Source of the DNA: Bacillus_BD sp963787345
Lineage (GTDB): Bacteria > Bacillota > Bacilli > Bacillales > Cytobacillaceae
Length of the DNA stretch: 64,000 nucleotides
Reading direction: 5' to 3'
Assembly: GCA_963787345.1 (NCBI GenBank)
Contig: CAWBCW010000026.1
Span: 496,001-560,000 of the forward strand
A model generated the notes under the pieces. The model was given only the letters and a program-made list of their open reading frames with translations. It ran no database searches and was not told where the DNA came from. Positions 40,684-49,089 of the stretch are shown here, one piece after another; within the stretch, counting starts at the first letter, position 1, and each line of letters starts with the position of its first letter. The translations under genes were made by a program, and so were the position numbers.

Positions 40684-42534
40684 ATGCAGAAACTTATTTT
40701 AAAGAATAAGAACCCCATAACTTTAATAAGTGCTATTTTAATAGCTACTGCATTTATTAGCAAATGGACAGTGGGCAATATGGATATCTTTGTTTGGTCA
40801 TTGATTATTGCTTCTATCTTAGGTGCAGCACCTATTGCCATTCAAGCCTATCAAGCTTTACGAGTAAAAGTAATAAGTATTGATGTTTTAGTTACGATCG
40901 CAGTGATTGGAGCATTTTTAATTAAGAACTATGAAGAGTCAGCCATTGTTACATTTCTATTCTTATTCGGTGCTTATTTAGAGCAACGGACATTAAATAA
41001 AACACGTTCAGCCATAAGGGAATTAACAGAAATTGCACCAGAAAGTGCACTAAAACAAATGGAAAATGGAGATTTTGTAGAGGTTGAAGTGGATGAAGTT
41101 GACGAAGGTGACATTTTACTCGTTAAAACCGGAGCAAAAGTTCCTGTTGATGGTACAGTTTTATCTGGTGAAGGCAGTATTAATGAAGCAAGTATTACAG
41201 GAGAGTCGATTCCCGTTGGAAAGGAAAAAGGTTCAAATGTATTTGCAGGTACAATTTTAGATAACGGAACGATTCAAGTTGTCGCTGACCGTGTTGGTGA
41301 AGACACAACATTTGGTAAAATCATTGAACTAGTAGAAGAAGCACAAGACTCAAAATCAGAAGCAGAGCGCTTCATTGACCGCTTTTCGAAATATTATACA
41401 CCTGCAGTTCTTGTTCTAGGCTTTATCGTATGGTTATTCTCAAGAGATATTGAGCTGGCAATTACGATTTTAGTTCTAGGTTGTCCAGGTGCTTTAGTTA
41501 TTGGTGTGCCAGTATCGAACGTTGCAGGTATTGGAAATGGAGCACGTAATGGTGTTTTACTAAAAGGCAGCGAAGTAATCAGTGATTTTAGTAAATTAGA
41601 TACAATGGTATTTGATAAAACAGGTACCCTAACTGTTGGAAATCCATCGGTTTCGGAAAAGGAATATTATGGGGAAAATATTGATGAGGTATTAGGTTAT
41701 CTTGCAAGTGTTGAACGTGAATCAGATCATCCATTAGCAAAAGCAGTTTTAGAAGAAATTGGGGAAATAACATTCTCTGTAGTTGAAAGTACAGAGGTTG
41801 TAAAAGGTGGCGGAATTACAGCAAATGTAAATGGACGTAGAATTGCGGTTGGTAATGTTGCCTTAATGGAGAGAGAAAATGTTGAATTAAATGAAAAAGC
41901 AAAAGCTGATATAGCCCGTTTGGAAAGCGGTGGAAACTCACTTGTATTAACTTCAGTTGATGGAGAATTGAAAGTGTTAATGGGAATTCGTGATCAGATA
42001 CGTCCAGGTGTTAAAGAGGATCTCCAAAAACTAAGAAAATTAGGCGTGAAAAATTTAGTTGTACTTTCAGGTGACAACCAGGGAACGGTTGATGTAGTTA
42101 GCCGTGAATTAGGCTTAACTGAAGCACATGGAAACATGTTGCCTGAAGATAAATCAGCGTATGTTAAGAAGTTAATAGAAGAAGGTCAAATTGTAGCTTT
42201 TGTTGGAGATGGAGTTAATGATAGTCCATCACTAGCGTTAGCGAATATTGGTATCGCTATGGGCAGCGGTACAGACGTAGCGATCGAAACATCAGATGTT
42301 GTGTTGATGAATTCAGATTTTAGCCGTTTACCACATGCTCTTGGATTAACGAAAGCTACAGCTAGAAATATGATACAAAATATTATTATTGCTGTAGGTG
42401 TTGTGTTGATCTTACTAGCCGGCGTGTTGTTTAGTGAATGGGTAAACATGTCAATTGGTATGTTAGTACATGAAGCTAGTATCTTAGTTGTTATCCTGAA
42501 TGGTATGAGATTATTACGTTATGCGTTGAGGTAA
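40684..42534 (+). CDS. Heavy-metal P1B-type ATPase with CPG motif
   Basis: 616 residues without an N-terminal metal-binding domain. ITGESIPVGKE (about 172), VFDKTGTLTVG (about 310), SDHPLAKA and FVGDGVNDSPSLA (about 507) define the P-type ATPase. The membrane metal-site motif reads GCPGALVIG (about 266) where copper pumps have CPC and others CPH, TPC or SPC. The HMA protein encoded just downstream may supply the missing binding domain. Likely exports or delivers a transition metal; substrate open. The Fnr/Crp-type promoter ties it to low-oxygen or redox conditions. Confidence 0.88.
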   Translation: MQKLILKNKNPITLISAILIATAFISKWTVGNMDIFVWSLIIASILGAAPIAIQAYQALRVKVISIDVLVTIAVIGAFLIKNYEESAIVTFLFLFGAYLEQRTLNKTRSAIRELTEIAPESALKQMENGDFVEVEVDEVDEGDILLVKTGAKVPVDGTVLSGEGSINEASITGESIPVGKEKGSNVFAGTILDNGTIQVVADRVGEDTTFGKIIELVEEAQDSKSEAERFIDRFSKYYTPAVLVLGFIVWLFSRDIELAITILVLGCPGALVIGVPVSNVAGIGNGARNGVLLKGSEVISDFSKLDTMVFDKTGTLTVGNPSVSEKEYYGENIDEVLGYLASVERESDHPLAKAVLEEIGEITFSVVESTEVVKGGGITANVNGRRIAVGNVALMERENVELNEKAKADIARLESGGNSLVLTSVDGELKVLMGIRDQIRPGVKEDLQKLRKLGVKNLVVLSGDNQGTVDVVSRELGLTEAHGNMLPEDKSAYVKKLIEEGQIVAFVGDGVNDSPSLALANIGIAMGSGTDVAIETSDVVLMNSDFSRLPHALGLTKATARNMIQNIIIAVGVVLILLAGVLFSEWVNMSIGMLVHEASILVVILNGMRLLRYALR

Positions 42535-42548
42535 AGTAAGAAAAACCC

Positions 42549-42590
42549 TTGACTTAGATCAAGTTTTTATTTAATGAAAGGTGATAATCT
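42549..42590 (+). promoter_or_regulatory. Fnr/Crp-type site plus -10 box of HMA gene
   Basis: TTGACTTAGATCAA at 42549-42562 and TAATCT at 42585-42590. Same centre-to--10 distance (29.5 bases) as at 40526 and 28331. Confidence 0.65.
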
Positions 42591-42660
42591 TAAATTAGAA
42601 GATAGAGGTTAATAGAAATTCAATTTGAAAAATAATAAATATAAGGGAGGAGAATGTAAG

Positions 42661-42888
42661 ATGAGATCAGCAACAATCCAATTAGAGACTTTAACATGTC
42701 CATCATGTATGCAAAAAATTGAAGGTGCACTTAAGAGTTTAGGCGGGATCGATAAAGATTCAGCAAAAGTATTATTTAACTCAAGTAAAGTAAAACTAGA
42801 GTTTGACGAAGATAAGGTATCAATCGAAGAAATAGAAGGTGCAATTAATAAAGTAGGTTACGATGTTCTTAAATCTAAAGTAAAATAA
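42661..42888 (+). CDS. HMA-domain metal chaperone, 75 aa
   Basis: CopZ-like fold with metal motif LTCPSCMQKI (CxxC at about residues 12-15) and ending IEGAINKVGYDVLKS. Binds one soft metal ion, typically Cu(I), and hands it to a P1B ATPase; here it likely serves the adjacent pump that lacks its own HMA domain. GGGAGGAG precedes ATG 42661. It has its own Fnr/Crp-type promoter in the 126-base gap after the ATPase gene. A terminator follows. Confidence 0.88.
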   Translation: MRSATIQLETLTCPSCMQKIEGALKSLGGIDKDSAKVLFNSSKVKLEFDEDKVSIEEIEGAINKVGYDVLKSKVK

Positions 42889-42967
42889 TCCGAGGGTAAT
42901 GACTACAAATAAAAAGGCATTCACATTCCAAACTTATAAAAAGTAACGTATATATCAGCACTAAAGA

Positions 42968-42998
42968 ACGCACAGACTTTTATATCTGTGCGTTTTTA
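42968..42998 (+). terminator. Rho-independent terminator
   Basis: ACGCACAGA / TCTGTGCGT, 8-base loop, five Ts, after the HMA gene. Confidence 0.85.
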
Positions 42999-43059
42999 CT
43001 TAAATTTTATTACACAAATGCTGTAATAAGGAATTTTTCTTAGTAACCTTTTCTACTGT

Positions 43060-43413
43060 TTAATTTTTAATTTCGATTTTATCTGCGCTGGCTTGTGCTG
43101 GGTAACTTTCTCTTACTGCTGATGTCCATACAGAAACAATTTGACCTACTTTCAAAGTTTCAATATCATCTGTTGAAAACCATATCGCCTCTGGTCTTCC
43201 ATCTGGCAATTTTTCTGTTGTGCTTTCCACCAAAAATCTTTCATCTTCTAATTTAACAATTTCTCCTATAATTGTAGGTTCATTTGGTATCTCCTCAATT
43301 GATTTTGAAATATCGTTGTTGAGTTTCTCCTCACTGTCGTTTTGTTGACAACCCAATAATCCTACTGATAAAAGTATTAAAGACAAAATTAAACAAAGTT
43401 TTTTCAATAACAT
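43060..43413 (-). CDS. DUF3221-like lipoprotein
   Basis: About 117 residues. Signal peptide LKKLCLILSLILLSVGLLGC with lipobox, then a small OB-like domain: TIIGEIVKLEDERFLVES and ETLKVGQIVSVWTSAVRESYPAQASADKI, as in Bacillus YobA/DUF3221 proteins. Function unknown. Start uncertain: AAGGGAG lies 2 bases before ATG 43413 and 8 bases before TTG 43407, so the TTG may be the true start. Close behind the gene at 43434-44630. Confidence 0.75.
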   Translation of the reverse strand: MLLKKLCLILSLILLSVGLLGCQQNDSEEKLNNDISKSIEEIPNEPTIIGEIVKLEDERFLVESTTEKLPDGRPEAIWFSTDDIETLKVGQIVSVWTSAVRESYPAQASADKIEIKN

Positions 43414-43433
43414 CACTCCCTTACCTTGTATAG

Positions 43434-44630
43434 CTAATCAATTAATATACGCAACTTTTCGATGATAGCTTCTTTCAAAATTCCCTCTTTAAAGAAATGG
43501 TTTGTATAGACACTTAGTATCATTTCATTTTCTTCTGTTATTTCTATTTTTTGTAAGACATGATTAATTATATCTGCTAGCTCTTTAGGATTACTATACA
43601 TGGTGTTCCATGCGCGAACTTGTAATTCTAAATCATGACCTAATGCAGCATCTTCAAGTTCTTCTTTTGGTACAGGTTCATTTAAACGTTCGTAAGGATC
43701 CTCATATATGTCGGTGTAAATGAAATGAATGGGATTGTATTCGTTTAAATCATATGAAAAGTGCTCATTGCCAATTGTAACTACCATTTCAGTACTTCCA
43801 AATTCGATTGTTCCATTTTCTACGATGAAGTTTTCCGAAAAGGATTGAATGCGACACTCCAGATGCGGTGTAATGAGCCAATAGCGATATTGTGAATTCA
43901 GCATTGCCACATATTCAGTAATTGATGTATCTTTAACCTTGTCTTCATCTCTTAACCTTGTATATTCTTTTGGTCGATAATAATACTGAGCATCCAGTTC
44001 CTTCATCGTAATTGTCCACTGGCTTTCCGGACAATCAAATAAGACACGAAAGGCAAATCCATCATCGGTTTTCTGTAACTCGTTATAAATGAACCATTGT
44101 CCAGTCTGAATAGGCTCATCTGTCTCTTCTGATATAACACCTTTGAAAATTAGATGAATCAGGGCTTTTGATGAAAATCCACCATCCGTGTTGACGTAAA
44201 GGTGAAGCGTATCCCCATCCCGTTCAATTCGTTCGATTATGGAATCATGTAAACTTTCCGCAAAGACATCTTGTACAGATGACGGTAAGTGGGCCACCGC
44301 TTGAATCGTATTTTCATAGGCAGCATCTAGTATTTGTTCAAATTCCTTGTCCGCCTCTTGCATCCATTTTAAATAATCTTCACGTACTGATTTCGGTAAT
44401 GTAGGTTGATTTAACGTACTATTTTTCAAATAAGGTATAAAGCGGCTTGGCAGTACATGTAACAACTCCTCTTTTACCTCTTGGAGTTCTTCGTTCAAAC
44501 GGGCAATAAGGTCTTCTCCTTCTTCATTTGCTTCTCTTAATGCAATTTCCCAGTCGTGGTCTGATTCTTGGATGGGAAGAAGATTACAGGTTAAAAACTT
44601 TTCATTTGCTTCTTTTGATAGATTCCACAT
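43434..44630 (-). CDS. DUF4085 family protein, 398 aa
   Basis: Large cytoplasmic acidic protein starting MWNLSKEANEKFLTCNLLP, which matches my recollection of DUF4085 in Bacillus. The N-terminal half is helical (EALREANEEGEDLIARLNEE type), the middle beta-rich (IERDGDTLHLYVNTDGGFSS). No catalytic motif seen. AGGTGAG precedes ATG 44630. Followed 20 bases later by the DUF3221 lipoprotein gene on the same strand, so probably one operon. Function unknown. Confidence 0.72.
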   Translation of the reverse strand: MWNLSKEANEKFLTCNLLPIQESDHDWEIALREANEEGEDLIARLNEELQEVKEELLHVLPSRFIPYLKNSTLNQPTLPKSVREDYLKWMQEADKEFEQILDAAYENTIQAVAHLPSSVQDVFAESLHDSIIERIERDGDTLHLYVNTDGGFSSKALIHLIFKGVISEETDEPIQTGQWFIYNELQKTDDGFAFRVLFDCPESQWTITMKELDAQYYYRPKEYTRLRDEDKVKDTSITEYVAMLNSQYRYWLITPHLECRIQSFSENFIVENGTIEFGSTEMVVTIGNEHFSYDLNEYNPIHFIYTDIYEDPYERLNEPVPKEELEDAALGHDLELQVRAWNTMYSNPKELADIINHVLQKIEITEENEMILSVYTNHFFKEGILKEAIIEKLRILID

Positions 44631-44760
44631 AAGCTCACCTCAAAACAGTTAGTAAAAATAGTATACTATAGGAGTCTATTCTATGAATGGAATAAACTGG
44701 AGAAAGTGGGGAAGTCTATAATGTATTTATGTTATATTTTTCGAAAAAATGGAGGTTTAT

Positions 44761-45177
44761 ATGGACATAATTTCACTTGATCAAGATATCAATGTATTTT
44801 GTATAACGGCGGAAAGCTTTCCTAACGGTATTATGGCAGCTCATAAGAAGCTTCACTCAATAATTCCATTCTCAACATCTAGGAGATATTTTGGCCTATC
44901 CCGCCCTGAAAATGAAGGGGACATTGTTTATAAAGCAGCTGCTGAAGAATTAGAAGAAGACAAAGGGAAAGATTTCGTAGCTGAAACATTCACGATTAAA
45001 AAAGGAAAATATATGTGTATTACTGTATTAAACTTCAAGGAAGACTCACAGAGCATTGGAAAGGCATTTCAAGAGTTAATTACACAGCCTGACATTGATC
45101 CGAATGGCTATTGTGTTGAATGGTATATTAATAATAAGGATGTTAAGTGTATGGTTCGGATTAATGATGTTGAATAA
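44761..45177 (+). CDS. GyrI-like small-molecule-binding protein
   Basis: 138 residues. FCITAESFPNGIMAAHKKLHS, RRYFGLSRPENEGDIVYKAAAEE and YMCITVLNFKEDSQSIGKAFQEL resemble the effector-binding (SOUL/GyrI-like) domain found alone or on AraC/MerR regulators. Could bind a hydrophobic ligand. The frame opens at 44749, but GGAGG lies 5 bases before ATG 44761. Followed by a truncated dispersed repeat. Confidence 0.65.
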   Translation: MDIISLDQDINVFCITAESFPNGIMAAHKKLHSIIPFSTSRRYFGLSRPENEGDIVYKAAAEELEEDKGKDFVAETFTIKKGKYMCITVLNFKEDSQSIGKAFQELITQPDIDPNGYCVEWYINNKDVKCMVRINDVE

Positions 45178-45182
45178 ACTTC

Positions 45183-45235
45183 AAAAAGGTCAGTCCCTCA
45201 GTTTGCTAAAGCATTAACGCAGCGTCCCCCTCTTT
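45183..45235 (+). repeat. Dispersed palindromic repeat, right arm lost
   Basis: AAAAAGGTCAGTCCCTCAG and loop TTTGCTAAAGCATTAACGCA are consensus; the right arm reads GCGTCCCCC instead of GGGACTGACC. Confidence 0.8.
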
Positions 45236-45323
45236 CATTTTTCGAAAACTTGATATAGGACAAGTTTATATTTGAATAAACGAGTTATTCTTAAGGTAAA
45301 TAAAAAGAAAGAGGGGGATTACA

Positions 45324-45623
45324 ATGACAATAAGAACACTTTCAGAAGCGGTAAATGAGCACTTTGCATTATTAGCAAAATACACTTCTGTATTAGTGAA
45401 AGTTCACGGTAATACTCATCCGGAATTGACACTTGTTCGGGATATTTTTGCAAAAATAAACTCTAAAGTACAAGAGAATGGTACAGACCATGTAGATTTA
45501 TCAATAGAATTTAATGAGCTACGTAGAGTTACAAATAATTATTCTATTCCAAGTGATGGATGCGAGACATATGCAGCAACCTATCAAATGCTAGAATCAG
45601 CTGATAAAGCGTATCATTCTTAA
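45324..45623 (+). CDS. Short RIC/ScdA-like (hemerythrin-related) protein, 99 aa
   Basis: EHFALLAKYTSVLVKVHGNTH then PELTLVRDIF resembles the first helices of di-iron Fe-S repair proteins (RIC: ScdA, YtfE), and IPSDGCETYAATYQMLESAD resembles their PPEDACxTYRxLYxxL segment. The family's last helix with the HxxxE ligands (HIHLENNxLFP) is absent; the frame ends at KAYHS. It may be a compact regulator or inactive paralogue. AGAGGGGG precedes ATG. The CDF gene with Fur boxes lies downstream. Confidence 0.5.
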   Translation: MTIRTLSEAVNEHFALLAKYTSVLVKVHGNTHPELTLVRDIFAKINSKVQENGTDHVDLSIEFNELRRVTNNYSIPSDGCETYAATYQMLESADKAYHS

Positions 45624-45652
45624 AATATAGTTGTAATACTTTAAAAGGATCG

Positions 45653-45690
45653 AAAGGATTGAGGAAAATCTCAGTCATTTCATCCTTTTT
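45653..45690 (+). terminator. Terminator hairpin
   Basis: AAAGGAT ... ATCCTTT with inner GAG/CTC, then a T-run, 30 bases after the RIC-like stop. Confidence 0.65.
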
Positions 45691-45733
45691 TTGATTCAAG
45701 TAAAGTCTTAATCATCATGTGAATGCGTTCTCA

Positions 45734-45898
45734 TGATAACTATTCTCAGTTAATTGATACTTATTCTCACTAATATATAATAATCATCATTACGAAAATG
45801 ATAATTATTTTCAATTAAATTTGATTGAAAATGATTGATTAACATTATAAATGCATAAAATATGGCAAATAACCTATTAATTACGATAATCATTCTCA
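45734..45898 (+). promoter_or_regulatory. Four Fur boxes upstream of CDF gene
   Basis: TGATAACTATTCTCA (45734-45748), TGATACTTATTCTCA (45755-45769), TGATAATTATTTTCA (45799-45813) and CGATAATCATTCTCA (45884-45898), all close to TGATAATNATTATCA. A further partial match, TTGAAAATGATTGATT, lies at 45825-45840. Confidence 0.8.
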
Positions 45899-45924
45899 AT
45901 TAAATAATTATTTTCTCAATTAAG

Positions 45925-45953
45925 TTGACTTATTGATGAGACAGTATTAAGAT
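45925..45953 (+). promoter_or_regulatory. Promoter of CDF gene
   Basis: TTGACT, 17 bases, TAAGAT; the last Fur box ends 26 bases upstream of the -35. Confidence 0.6.
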
Positions 45954-45991
45954 TATAGTTAATAGTAATTATAATTTATAGGAGTGGCATT

Positions 45992-46834
45992 ATGAATATA
46001 AAAAATAACAAAAATAGAAGACTACTCATTTGGGCTGCATCGTTAACTTTTCTCTTTGCGGGATTAGAAGTAGTTTATGGTTTGATATCAGGCTCATTAA
46101 TGATGATGGGCGACGGGGTTCATATGGCCTCTGATGGATTTTCTTTAGTCCTTTCCTTAATTGCGGTTATTTTATCATCAAAAGCAGCTACGAAAAATAA
46201 AACGTTTGGATATAAGCGGTTTGAACCAATCGCAGCGTTCATTAATGGTTTAACATTAGTCATTATCCCGATCTTTATTATTGTTGAAGCGGTTAATCGG
46301 ATGATTACCCCTGTAGACATTGTGACAAACCAAATGCTAGTTGTCGGTACGATTGGTTTGATTGTTAATGTAGTTGTAGGGTTTATTTTGACAAAGGCAA
46401 ATTCGAATATCAATATTAAGAGTGCCTTGTTGCACGTTGTAGCCGATTTAATTACGAGTGTTAGTGTGGTTATCGCTGCACTAGGAATCAAATACTTTGG
46501 TTTAACTTGGTTGGATCCAATTGGTAGTCTATTGACTTCCTTTATCATCATTGTCGGGGGAGTGAAAATCACGAAGGAATCATTAAATATATTAATGGAA
46601 GGAACCCCAGATGGATATTCAGTTGAGGCAATTAAAAAGGCTGTTCACAAATCAGGAACGGATATCATCGTTGATGATGTAAAATTATGGTGTGTGAATG
46701 AAGATGAAGTCTACACGTTAATCAATATACAATCCCCTGCAGAAAAGGTTTATCGATTACAAAAAGAGATTAAGGAGAAAATATCCAATTCCTTCAAAAT
46801 CCCGTCAGAAAACATTTATATTAATGTAAACTGA
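45992..46834 (+). CDS. Cation diffusion facilitator transporter
   Basis: 280 residues with six spans and a C-terminal cytoplasmic ferredoxin-like domain. The metal site reads HMASD in span 2 (about residues 45-49) and HVVAD in span 5 (about 149-153), the HD-HD pattern of zinc/cobalt CzcD-type exporters rather than the DD pattern of iron/manganese FieF-type. It exports divalent metal in exchange for protons. Four upstream Fur boxes suggest control by iron, at odds with the zinc-type site. Promoter at 45925-45953; terminator follows. Confidence 0.9.
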   Translation: MNIKNNKNRRLLIWAASLTFLFAGLEVVYGLISGSLMMMGDGVHMASDGFSLVLSLIAVILSSKAATKNKTFGYKRFEPIAAFINGLTLVIIPIFIIVEAVNRMITPVDIVTNQMLVVGTIGLIVNVVVGFILTKANSNINIKSALLHVVADLITSVSVVIAALGIKYFGLTWLDPIGSLLTSFIIIVGGVKITKESLNILMEGTPDGYSVEAIKKAVHKSGTDIIVDDVKLWCVNEDEVYTLINIQSPAEKVYRLQKEIKEKISNSFKIPSENIYINVN

Positions 46835-46887
46835 TTTAACTGCATACTTACTCATTTTAGGGACACGACAAAAAGTATATTTAAACG

Positions 46888-46926
46888 AAAAAAGCGCGGC
46901 TGTTCAATTAGAACAGTCGCTTTTTC
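46888..46926 (+). terminator. Rho-independent terminator
   Basis: AAAAAGCG and GCTGTTC pair with GAACAG and CGCTTTTT around a 5-base loop; T-run follows. Ends the CDF transcript. Confidence 0.85.
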
Positions 46927-47023
46927 ACTAATTAATGTGCAGTGTGGTCAAATAAACAAGAGATTCTAACACATATATAATGGTAAGATTGATTTATTGT
47001 CAGAATCGTAGGAGGGGATTTTT

Positions 47024-47275
47024 ATTCAAACGATAATAAATAGAATAGCACTTGCGGTATTTGCGCTAGTTGTGGCCTTATTTATGGTTGACCGCCCTCT
47101 TTTAGGAATTATTCCTATGATTAGTTTGGTGTTAGTGAGTAATTATACTAGTAAATTAGAGAGAAAAGCTGAAGTTGATAAAAAGGTGAAAATAATCGGC
47201 TGGATTTGTTTTGTTGTGACTGCAATTATCGGATTGGTGCTAATTTTTTCATTTCCCCATTACTTCCAAAATTAG
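47024..47275 (+). CDS. Small membrane protein, probably ATT start
   Basis: 83 residues from ATT 47024: two spans, TIINRIALAVFALVVALFMV and IIGWICFVVTAIIGLVLIF, with a basic linker (SKLERKAEVDKKVK). GGAGGGG lies 6 bases before the ATT. No ATG, GTG or TTG occurs before GTG 47072, inside the first membrane span and with no ribosome site. ATT is a rare start codon, so either it is used here or the gene has lost its start. Confidence 0.55.
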   Translation: MQTIINRIALAVFALVVALFMVDRPLLGIIPMISLVLVSNYTSKLERKAEVDKKVKIIGWICFVVTAIIGLVLIFSFPHYFQN

Positions 47276-47333
47276 AGGATGTTTTTGAAAAACTGAAAAC
47301 GGTTATTAGGACAGTGATATTTTAGGGGGGATT

Positions 47334-47513
47334 ATGTTGAGCGGCTTTAATCTTGGGGATGTATTATTTCAATTATTTTCACTTGCATTTATTGTACTGA
47401 TTATCGCTTTAATCGTGTCAATTTTCCGTTCGAATAAGAAGAGAAAAAATCAACTGGATCGAATCGAAAAGAAAATGGATGAGATAACGGGCAATAAAAA
47501 ACATCGTTCGTAA
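47334..47513 (+). CDS. Small membrane protein, 59 aa (DUF4083-like)
   Basis: MLSGFNLGDVLFQLFSLAF then one long span to VSIFR, followed by a charged coiled-coil tail KKRKNQLDRIEKKMDEITG. This fits the short DUF4083 family of Bacillus. GGGGGG lies just before ATG 47334. Lies between another small membrane gene and the hydrolase gene, all on the same strand with short gaps. Confidence 0.7.
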   Translation: MLSGFNLGDVLFQLFSLAFIVLIIALIVSIFRSNKKRKNQLDRIEKKMDEITGNKKHRS

Positions 47514-47547
47514 TGATCATTTTTGATACACAGTTGGGGGGAGTTTC

Positions 47548-48312
47548 GTGAGGAAAATAAGAATTGCTTTATTGCACTTATTGCTTAGGAACGGAGATAT
47601 TAAATATAATCAAAATTTACTAGAAAAGGCAATAGAACAAGCGGCCAAAAAAGATGTCGATTGGGTTATAACTCCGGAATTGGCTACGAGTGGATTGCAG
47701 TTTACTCAAAACATTGGAACGGATTGGATTAACGAACAACCGGATCAATGGATGGCTCGTTTACAAAACACCGTTCGGTCGTTAAAAACAACTGTCTTTA
47801 TTGGTTGTGCAGAGAGATCTAACCAAAGTAATAAACTATACAATTCCGTTTTTGTAATTGATCAAAAAGGGAACTTAATTGGAAAACAACAGAAGATTAC
47901 AAGAGTAGATGGTTGGTCAGCGTCAGGTAAGGTAATTGAACCAATCGATTTGGGTAATATAAAAGTCGGCGTGTTGATATGTGCGGACTCCTATACAAAT
48001 CAGTTTGCCGACAATCTGTTATCGAAAGGTGCAGAAATCCTAGTTGCTCCTTCAGCTTGGGGACCAGGTTTGCACGGGCCTGAGGGTGAGTGGGAGCAAA
48101 GGTCAATTGATACTGGATTGCCTGTTTTTGTGTGTAATCGTACGGGTGAGGATACAACGGTTTCTTTTTGGGAAGCAGAAAGTTCGGTTATTAAGGACGG
48201 AAAACGACTTCTTTCACATCAATCTGCTCAATCTTCTATTTTAACTTTTGATTGGGATTTGGATAATATGAATTTAACTTCCTCCCAATTTGACGTCACT
48301 TATATTGATTGA
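47548..48312 (+). CDS. Carbon-nitrogen hydrolase (nitrilase superfamily)
   Basis: 254 residues. Catalytic Glu in WVITPELATSG (about 43), Lys in GKQQKITRVDGW (about 115) and Cys in VGVLICADSYTNQF (about 148). Cleaves an amide or nitrile bond; substrate unknown. GTG 47548 has GGGGGG upstream and gives the usual family N-terminus RKIRIALLHLLL. A hairpin follows. May be co-transcribed with the small membrane genes upstream. Confidence 0.88.
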   Translation: MRKIRIALLHLLLRNGDIKYNQNLLEKAIEQAAKKDVDWVITPELATSGLQFTQNIGTDWINEQPDQWMARLQNTVRSLKTTVFIGCAERSNQSNKLYNSVFVIDQKGNLIGKQQKITRVDGWSASGKVIEPIDLGNIKVGVLICADSYTNQFADNLLSKGAEILVAPSAWGPGLHGPEGEWEQRSIDTGLPVFVCNRTGEDTTVSFWEAESSVIKDGKRLLSHQSAQSSILTFDWDLDNMNLTSSQFDVTYID

Positions 48313-48342
48313 TTTATGTTAAAAGAAATGGCTTCAACAAGC

Positions 48343-48379
48343 AGGGCGATCCTTGAAAAAGAAGGGATTGTCCTTTTTA
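48343..48379 (+). terminator. Terminator-like hairpin
   Basis: AGGGCGATCCTT / AAGGGATTGTCCT with a 7-base A-rich loop and T-run, after the hydrolase gene. Confidence 0.65.
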
Positions 48380-48496
48380 ATTCGGTGTTTCTATTTCGTC
48401 TAAACTTTCATGAAAGTTGACTTAAATACAGTTTGCTGATAACATTATAATTTAACATAAAATTTACATTAATATCATTGACAAAAAGGAGGAGGT

Positions 48497-48775
48497 ATGA
48501 AGATGACATTAATTGAGTATTGTGGCAATACGGAGTTTTCCATTCTGCATTTCATATTTTCCTTAACGGATGAAGTTAGCGAAAAGATTGCAGAGAAGAA
48601 GTTATTTTATAAAGAACAAATTAAACGCTATGTAAAAAAACAAATCGATTTCTTCTTTAAAGGATATCATTTAAAAAACGCTCTTTTACACACATACAAG
48701 TACGAAGCTTACAACACGATTATGTTTAAATTAAAAGGTATTTTAAAGAAGCATAACGTCTTTCAATGTGTATAA
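48497..48775 (+). CDS. Hypothetical protein, 92 aa
   Basis: Aromatic- and lysine-rich: LIEYCGNTEFSILHFIFSLTDE then KKLFYKEQIKRYVKKQIDFFFKGY. No recognised domain; probably helical and soluble. AAAGGAGGAGG lies close upstream of ATG 48497, with ATG 48503 an alternative. Monocistronic. Confidence 0.65.
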   Translation: MKMTLIEYCGNTEFSILHFIFSLTDEVSEKIAEKKLFYKEQIKRYVKKQIDFFFKGYHLKNALLHTYKYEAYNTIMFKLKGILKKHNVFQCV

Positions 48776-48914
48776 ACGCTATAGAATGTCTCTAATACTA
48801 GGATTTTTTACAAAACCACAAAGTTATTATCCGCTTTCCCCCTCTTTGACTGGCAGCGACCCGTGTATGGATAATGGATTTGATTCAATTATACCTTTCT
48901 TACAATTTTCGGAT

Positions 48915-48969
48915 AAAAGGGTCCGTTCGTAATTTGCTGAAGTATATTAATGCAACGACTGGCCCTTTC
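48915..48969 (+). repeat. Dispersed palindromic repeat
   Basis: GGGTCCGTTCGT, loop AATTTGCTGAAGTATATTAA, then ACGACTGGCCC and T-rich tail. Confidence 0.75.
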
Positions 48970-49089
48970 TTATATCCTTTGAATTAACGGAAAATTAACA
49001 CGTTTCAATTAAATTTACATTACCTTAATAAATTTCATATATACTGTAGATAACCTAATAACTTCCTTCAGCAAATGTTTTTGTAACGA

